In this document: one piece after another, positions 59,720-64,000 of the stretch
Layout: every line of letters begins with the position of its first letter
Position numbering within the stretch: the stretch's first letter is position 1
Source of the DNA: QAMH01 sp900556425
GTDB lineage: Bacteria; Actinomycetota; Coriobacteriia; Coriobacteriales; QAMH01
DNA length: 64,000 nt
Direction: 5' to 3'
NCBI GenBank assembly: GCA_902475535.1
Contig: CABRZR010000006.1
Span: 61,600-125,599 of the forward strand
Program-made: the position numbers and the translations under genes
The notes under the pieces: model-generated
What the model was told of the DNA's origin: nothing
What the model saw: only the letters and a program-made list of their open reading frames with translations
The model's database searches: none

Positions 59720-59760
59720 TAGTCTGATTTCGTACTAAATAATAGTACGAAATCAGACTA
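59720..59760. promoter_or_regulatory. Perfect 41-bp palindrome upstream of the MarR gene
   Basis: Arms TAGTCTGATTTCGTACTA (59720-59737) and TAGTACGAAATCAGACTA (59743-59760), 18 bp each with no mismatch, around AATAA. It lies 20-60 bases before the MarR start, where a MarR dimer (or two) would block transcription. The arm is twice as long as a normal MarR half-site, so two dimers may bind. Confidence 0.8.
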
Positions 59761-59819
59761 TGTCAAGAAAGCTGGGATACATGGGTTTTCGATACGTGAT
59801 GGAGGGACGACACGCCCCC

Positions 59820-60713
59820 TTATCCATGAAACCCATGATGGTTTCCACCTTCGCCGTGACGAAGGCCTCTTTGTCCATTGTTCCCTTGGCTCGCCGCACC
59901 GCCGTGATGCGATGCAATCTGATCGCGCAGCTCGCGCATCGAGAGCCCCGCGCAATCGTCGATCGTCATATCAGAGTCGAGTTCCGTCAGCTCAAGGGCG
60001 GCTATATAACGACCACAGCCCATGCCATGCGCGTGGGCCTCTTCGCGCAACTCGAGCGACACCGCATCACAAGAGCCCCGGCATGGCAAAGCCGCTAGCC
60101 GCTCCTCGCTGATGCCCACGAGCGTCTGCTCCTGCTCCGCATTATCCGAGGCGACACTCACCTGCACGTAGGCATCATCACGCAAGTAGGGCGCAAGCGA
60201 GGGACTCTGGGTGAGCTTCTCGAGTGCCTCGCCATACGAAAGGCCGGTGAGTGACAAGTCTGCGACTACGGCCTGACCGTCATCGTTTATGCCCTCGACG
60301 CCCACCACCTGGTCGGCGCTATTGAGTTGCAATTCGATGGAGGGATTGATGTCGATATCCACATAGGCGCTGATGACGGTGTCGAAGGGTGCAGGCGCAA
60401 CGGTATCGCCTGACGTGGCAGAATCGCCCGGCATGTTGGCGACGCGGAAAAACCCGAAGCAAGCTACGCCGAACACGAGGCAAGCCGCCAAACCGGCAAT
60501 GATGCGATTGAAGCGCACCTTGCGGGAAGGACGACGGCGCTTCGCCTTGGCAGCACTGGCAATGGGAATGACCCGCGCCGTGTCGGTACCCACATCGGCC
60601 GCCTCAGCCACAAGGCGATCATAGGCATCGAGGACCGATTGCCGAGCGCTCGCGGGCGGTTCGAGGGCATCGAAGGCATCGCGCATGCGCGTTTCGAGTT
60701 CGCGATCGTTCAC
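59820..60713 (-). CDS. RsgI-like anti-sigma factor (membrane)
   Basis: A 297-residue membrane protein. The cytoplasmic part (about 1-68) would hold the sigma factor, one helix is at about residues 70-91 (IIAGLAACLVFGVACFGFF) and the external part has the RsgI-type domain: AYVDIDINPSIELQLNSADQ, VVGVEGINDDGQAVV and GLSYGEALEKL. The DINPS segment includes the Asn-Pro bond at which RsgI proteins are reported to self-cleave. A His/Gly-rich tail ends the protein. The GTG start at 60713 overlaps the sigma gene stop by 4 bases (GTGA). It would release the sigma factor on an outside signal. Confidence 0.82.
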   Translation of the reverse strand: MNDRELETRMRDAFDALEPPASARQSVLDAYDRLVAEAADVGTDTARVIPIASAAKAKRRRPSRKVRFNRIIAGLAACLVFGVACFGFFRVANMPGDSATSGDTVAPAPFDTVISAYVDIDINPSIELQLNSADQVVGVEGINDDGQAVVADLSLTGLSYGEALEKLTQSPSLAPYLRDDAYVQVSVASDNAEQEQTLVGISEERLAALPCRGSCDAVSLELREEAHAHGMGCGRYIAALELTELDSDMTIDDCAGLSMRELRDQIASHHGGAASQGNNGQRGLRHGEGGNHHGFHG

Positions 60714-61201
60714 GAGAGGGCCTCCTTCAGCGTTTTCTTGCCCCGAGCTATCCAAGAATAGACGGTGTTGACGGGAGCATCGAGCATCTCGGCAATCTCG
60801 GGTGCCGTGTATCCCTCGTACAGCGCGAGGTAGAGCGGCAAACGTGGCGGGTCATCGAGAGACCGGAACGCCTCCATGAGCTCCATACGGCCGCAATCGG
60901 GCTGTGCCTCGCTGTCACGGGAAATGAGCGCCTCTGACACGATTGCCTCGTCGAAGGGCTCGTCGTTGCGACGATGCGCCCGCAGCATGTCCTTGCAGAC
61001 GTTTGATGCAACCGTGATGAGCCACGCCTTGCGATGGGCATCATCGTTGAAGCTCGTCGCATCGGCAAGCGCATACTTGAGGAAGGTCTCCTGGAACGCA
61101 TCCTGCGCGTCGTGTTCCGAACGGAAATACCCCATGCACACGTGCCAGACGGTCGCCCCGTGGGCATTCATGGCAGCTTCGATGTCGTCACGAGACAGCA
61201 C
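60710..61201 (-). CDS. ECF-type RNA polymerase sigma factor
   Basis: A 163-residue sigma-70 family protein with region 2 (HDAQDAFQETFLKYALADAT, KAWLITVASNVCKDMLR) and region 4 (LPLYLALYEGYTAPEIAEML, DAPVNTVYSWIARGKKTLKE), and no region 1 or 3. The start is a GTG at 61201 without a strong ribosome site, 21 bases after the secreted-protein stop. It is cotranscribed with the RsgI-like anti-sigma, with a 4-base overlap. Confidence 0.9.
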   Translation of the reverse strand: MLSRDDIEAAMNAHGATVWHVCMGYFRSEHDAQDAFQETFLKYALADATSFNDDAHRKAWLITVASNVCKDMLRAHRRNDEPFDEAIVSEALISRDSEAQPDCGRMELMEAFRSLDDPPRLPLYLALYEGYTAPEIAEMLDAPVNTVYSWIARGKKTLKEALS

Positions 61202-61222
61202 GGGCGCGTCCAGGCTCGCTCG

Positions 61223-61747
61223 CTAGCAGTGAGCCCCGTGGTGACCACCGCCGTGATGGCCATGACCAGCACCGCCGCTACCAACACCGGCACCATAACC
61301 GTTGCCAGCGCCACCAGTGTAGTTGTCGCAGACACCATCACCATTGTCATCGGTATAGCGCGGACCGTTGCCGGTGCCATAACCATTGCCATTGCCGACA
61401 TTGGAACCATCGCCGCGGTTGGCATAGTTGTCACAGACGCCATCGCCGTCATCATCGGTGTAGGACGGGCCATTGCCAGCATCAGGACCGTAACCATTGC
61501 CGTTGCCGGCGCCGTAGCCATCTGTGTAGTTGTCACAGATGCCATCACCGTTGTCATCAACATAGCAGCCGGCATTGCCAGGACAATCACCTGCCGCGTT
61601 CACGCAGCTAAGCGTTGCGCAGACCCGTTGCGAAAGCGGATTTGCCTGCGCTTGCACCGGCGCGTTTCCGAGACCGAGCGCAAACGCGGGAATGGCAATG
61701 GCCGTGGCAAAGGCGATGCCGAGAATAGCGATCGTGGTTTTCTTCAT
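61223..61747 (-). CDS. Secreted Gly/Asn-rich protein with three DDNGDGxCDNY repeats
   Basis: A 174-residue protein with a signal peptide (MKKTTIAILGIAFATAIAIP, ending AFA), a Cys-containing start (RVCATLSCVNAAGDCPG) and three near-identical units VDDNGDGICDNY, TDDDGDGVCDNY and TDDNGDGVCDNY. These have the DxDxDG layout of calcium-binding loops (EF-hand/dockerin-like) plus a Cys. They are joined by Gly/Asn/Tyr linkers, ending in a Gly/His-rich tail (AGHGHHGGGHHGAHC) that could bind metal. GAGGTG precedes the ATG. It is first in an operon with the sigma and anti-sigma genes and may be the outside sensor or the main output. Function unknown. Confidence 0.75.
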   Translation of the reverse strand: MKKTTIAILGIAFATAIAIPAFALGLGNAPVQAQANPLSQRVCATLSCVNAAGDCPGNAGCYVDDNGDGICDNYTDGYGAGNGNGYGPDAGNGPSYTDDDGDGVCDNYANRGDGSNVGNGNGYGTGNGPRYTDDNGDGVCDNYTGGAGNGYGAGVGSGGAGHGHHGGGHHGAHC

Positions 61748-61831
61748 GATGCACACCTCACTCGTTCGTGCTTTGACTTCACTTATAACACGAACGAACG
61801 AGGCGATTCCTTGCAGGAAATTTCAAAAAAC

Positions 61832-62956
61832 TTATTCGTATTTCTCGACGGCAAGCTCAAGCTGGTTGATGATGTCGATTTGCTGGGGGCACATGCTCTC
61901 GCAGAGGCCGCACTTGATGCACTCGCTTGCCCTGCCCTCGGCTGTCTGCCAGCTGTAGAGCTCCTTCACGAACTCGTGGTCATGCGTCATGGATTCGAGG
62001 TTCAGAAGCTCCATGACCGTGGGAATCTTCACGCCCGAAGGACAACCCTTGACGCAGTAGTTGCAGGCCGTGCAGGGAATCTCCGCCAGCGAGCGCAGCT
62101 TCGTGATTGCGCGCTCGAGCGCCTCGTGCTCGGCAGTCGTGAAGGGCTGGTTATTCGCGTAGGACGCGACGTTCTCACGCGCCTGGTCCATGTTCGACAT
62201 GCCCGAGAGCACGGAGATGACATTGGGAAGGTTCCAGCAGAAGCGATAGGCCCATTCGGCCTGCGTCGAGCCGGGCTTTGCCTCCTCGAGAATGCCCGCC
62301 ACGTCATCCGGCAAGTTGCAGAGGCGTCCACCGCGAGCCGGCTCCATGATGATGACCGGCTTGCCATGCTTCTCTGCCACCTCCATGAGACGCTGCGCGT
62401 CATTGTGAGGATCGTTCCAGTCGAGGTAGTTCACCTGGAGTTGTACGAAGTCCATCTCGGGGTGCTCCGTGAGGAGCTTGTCCAGGCAATCGGCATCATC
62501 GTGCATGGAGAAACCCACGTAGCGGATCTTTCCGGCGGCTTTCTGCTCTTGCGCCCAATCCCACATGCCATACTCGTCGAACTTGGCCGTACGCTTGCCG
62601 CCCACGTTGTGGTGCAGGAAGTAGTCCACGTAATCGGTACCAAGGCGCTTGAGCGAGATGTCGAGGCATTCCTTGGCGGCCTGCTCATTGGGCATTGCCC
62701 ACGCCAGGCATTTGGTGGCAATGGTGAACGACTCGCGCGGATAGCGTGCGACGAGCGCCTTGCCGAGCGCCACCTCGGACTCGCCCTCGTGATAGACGAA
62801 CGCAGTGTCGAAGTAGGTGTTGCCGGCCTCCATGAAGGTATCGACCATCTGCTCGAACTGGGGGATGTCGATGCTCTTGACGTCGTTTTCGTCGAGGAGA
62901 GGGAGCCTCATGCAGCCGAAACCCATCTTGGAAGCGGGAAAAATAGCGTCATTCAC
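61832..62956 (-). CDS. Aldo/keto reductase with C-terminal 4Fe-4S domain
   Basis: A 374-residue protein. The AKR barrel keeps the whole catalytic tetrad: Asp50, Tyr55 (FDTAFVYHEGESE), Lys82 (FTIATKCLAW) and His116 (VDYFLHHN). After about residue 280 a ferredoxin-like domain has CTACNYCVKGCPSGVKIP and CIKCGLCESMCPQQIDI, room for two 4Fe-4S clusters. Such Fe-S AKRs are common in anaerobes and reduce aldehydes or ketones with electrons from NAD(P)H or ferredoxin. The start is a GTG with AAAGGA upstream. A promoter with a 19-base spacer and dyad lies at 63017-63047, suggesting MerR-type control. Confidence 0.9.
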   Translation of the reverse strand: MNDAIFPASKMGFGCMRLPLLDENDVKSIDIPQFEQMVDTFMEAGNTYFDTAFVYHEGESEVALGKALVARYPRESFTIATKCLAWAMPNEQAAKECLDISLKRLGTDYVDYFLHHNVGGKRTAKFDEYGMWDWAQEQKAAGKIRYVGFSMHDDADCLDKLLTEHPEMDFVQLQVNYLDWNDPHNDAQRLMEVAEKHGKPVIIMEPARGGRLCNLPDDVAGILEEAKPGSTQAEWAYRFCWNLPNVISVLSGMSNMDQARENVASYANNQPFTTAEHEALERAITKLRSLAEIPCTACNYCVKGCPSGVKIPTVMELLNLESMTHDHEFVKELYSWQTAEGRASECIKCGLCESMCPQQIDIINQLELAVEKYE

Positions 62957-63016
62957 GGTATGGTCCTTTCGTCAGCGGCAAACGCCTTGTTGGCATGACA
63001 TCAAAATCCGTTGCGC

Positions 63017-63047
63017 ATCATAGGCATTAAAGCGAGCTTTAAGTCAA
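63017..63047 (-). promoter_or_regulatory. MerR-type promoter with 19-base spacer upstream of the Fe-S AKR
   Basis: On the minus strand TTGACT (63042-63047), a 19-base spacer and TATGAT (63017-63022). The spacer holds the dyad TTAAAGC-TC-GCTTTAA. An overlong spacer containing a dyad is the mark of promoters activated by MerR-family regulators. The start of transcription would be about 50 bases before the AKR start codon. No merR gene is in the window. Confidence 0.7.
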
Positions 63048-63233
63048 GGAATCCACGCGGAATTCCCCTGGAAGGTCAAGGTTTGCGCGTCTAGAGTGCG
63101 GTGCTCTCCTTGAACCTGTAGACCCCCTCCCATCGATTTCACGTGACAGAATTGAAATGTAGGGGCATCTGGGCCGAGCCTTCTCACTCCATCTTCTACA
63201 ATGACGACGTGACCATGCAAAAAAGGAGGCACC

Positions 63234-63911
63234 GTGAAGATTCTCGTCGTGGAAGACGACCCGCTCATCGTGCGAACCCTGGGCGAGCTTCTCGAAGCGG
63301 AAGGCTACGAAGTCGCCACGACCGCCCGTCAAGACGAGGCGACCTCGTTTCTGGCGCAATCCTCCTTCGACCTTCTCCTGCTCGACATCACCCTTGCGCA
63401 GGGAAACGGCTTTGCTGTTTGCGCGGCAGCCCGCCAGGCACATCCGGACATGCCGGTCATCTTCCTCACGGCATCCGACGACGAGTACTCGACCGTTGCC
63501 GGACTCGACATGGGGGCGGTGGATTACATTGCGAAGCCCTTTCGCGCACGCGAGCTGCTCTCGCGCATGAGGGTCGCACTGCGTCAGAACTCCAGTGGCG
63601 CTGGCATGTTGCGCATCGGAAACCTGTGTCTTGACCCGACGACGGCCGTGGTAAGCAAAGGCGGCGAGGAGATCATGCTCTCGGCCCTCGAATACCGCCT
63701 GCTCCTCTACTTTCTCCAGAACCAGGGACGGCTCATCACGCGCGAGATGCTTCGCGATGCCATCTGGGACACGGCAGGCGAATACGTCTCCGACAACTCC
63801 ATCAACGTCTACATCCGCCGCCTACGCGAGCGCATCGAGGACGACCCCGCGCATCCGGAGATCATCGTCACAGCCCGCGGACTCGGCTACCGCATCGGAG
63901 CGGGACAATGA
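63234..63911 (+). CDS. OmpR-family response regulator
   Basis: A 225-residue regulator with receiver pocket VVEDDP, phospho-acceptor Asp51 (DLLLLDITLAQGNG), Thr79 and Lys101 (DYIAKPFRARE). The winged helix has SALEYRLLLYFLQNQGRLIT, REMLRDAIWD, SDNSINVYIRRLRERIEDDP and ARGLGYRIG. The GTG start has a strong AAAGGAGG site. It overlaps a following gene by 4 bases (ATGA), the usual place for its kinase. Confidence 0.93.
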   Translation: MKILVVEDDPLIVRTLGELLEAEGYEVATTARQDEATSFLAQSSFDLLLLDITLAQGNGFAVCAAARQAHPDMPVIFLTASDDEYSTVAGLDMGAVDYIAKPFRARELLSRMRVALRQNSSGAGMLRIGNLCLDPTTAVVSKGGEEIMLSALEYRLLLYFLQNQGRLITREMLRDAIWDTAGEYVSDNSINVYIRRLRERIEDDPAHPEIIVTARGLGYRIGAGQ

Positions 63912-64000
63912 GAGGTTCGCTCACTGTTGCGCGCAGGGGAGCTGCTTCGCTCCGACGGTCGCTTCCCGACAGCCCGCTTCGCGGTCTTTACGGCGCGCTC
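63908..64000 (+). CDS. Start of a gene coupled to the response regulator, probably its histidine kinase (cut by window edge)
   Basis: The ATG at 63908 overlaps the response regulator stop codon (ATGA). The frame is open to the end of the window, 31 codons: a basic N-terminal segment (RGSLTVARRGAASLRRSL, then DSPLRG). No helix or kinase motif is reached. Position and coupling point to the partner kinase; the sequence itself does not prove it. Confidence 0.55.
   Translation, partial: MRGSLTVARRGAASLRRSLPDSPLRGLYGAL

Noticed and set aside
61168..62998. Long plus-strand frame (61034-62998) over the sigma, repeat protein and AKR genes
   Set aside because: Antisense shadow; low-complexity Thr/Ile/Ala part mirrors the Gly/Asp repeats of the real gene.

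Overview
The window looks like a chromosomal segment of an anaerobic gut actinobacterium of the Eggerthellaceae/Coriobacteriia type. This is inferred from gene content: three soluble molybdopterin oxidoreductase plus 4Fe-4S pairs, a LuxR regulator fused to a 12-helix membrane domain, old-yellow-enzyme paralogues, small zinc-ribbon proteins beside the molybdoenzymes, and moderately high GC with strong GGAGG ribosome sites and frequent GTG starts. I see no rRNA, tRNA, CRISPR array or insertion sequence.

Layout. 1-8 kb: two close paralogues of an FMN/Fe-S/FAD ene-reductase in divergent orientation, with an SDR, an HxlR regulator, a double EthD protein, a PNPOx-like flavoprotein and a TauE/SafE exporter. 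8-13.4 kb: a minus-strand operon with zinc ribbon, molybdoenzyme 1, 4Fe-4S subunit, second zinc ribbon and LctP permease. 13.6-17.3 kb: Cys-rich and acidic small proteins, two paralogous membrane proteins and a methyltransferase-acetyltransferase fusion. 17.3-22.3 kb: a chaperone cluster (two trigger-factor-like proteins, HtpG) ending in an aldo/keto-reductase-like protein whose catalytic tetrad is mostly lost. 22.6-25.7 kb: LuxR-type membrane regulator and an OFA-like MFS transporter. 25.8-28.9 kb: VanRS-like two-component system divergent from a C39-like membrane protease. 29.3-39 kb: two YhgE/Pip export proteins and a 1719-residue wall-anchored adhesin. 39.3-40.9 kb: ApbE, a small DUF and a glutaredoxin. 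41.1-51.7 kb: molybdoenzymes 2 and 3 with their Fe-S partners, LysR and TetR regulators, two MFS transporters and a zinc ribbon. 51.7-53.1 kb: ThiC under a TPP riboswitch. 53.2-57.3 kb: PezAT-like toxin-antitoxin, an MFS exporter and a solitary nuclease-like gene set in repeats. 57.8-59.8 kb: MATE exporter and MarR regulator with a 41-bp palindrome. 59.8-61.7 kb: ECF sigma factor, RsgI-like anti-sigma and a secreted DxDGDG-repeat protein. 61.8-64 kb: Fe-S aldo/keto reductase and the start of a two-component system.

How it fits together. The molybdoenzymes, ene-reductases, SDR and ApbE fit a life of reductive metabolism of dietary or host small molecules; each molybdoenzyme system carries its own regulator and/or transporter. 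A shared TACTAAA/TTTAGTA dyad upstream of both the LuxR gene and the molybdoenzyme 1 operon suggests that regulator controls this operon.

The least explained signals are intergenic islands of a repeated TCGATTATGTG-type motif arranged head to head (28.9, 56.2 and 57.6 kb), two of which bracket the solitary nuclease-like gene, a second inverted-repeat family at 40.3 kb, and a family of FRPP-type zinc-ribbon miniproteins tied to molybdoenzyme operons. All function calls are from reading the sequence; no database search was run.
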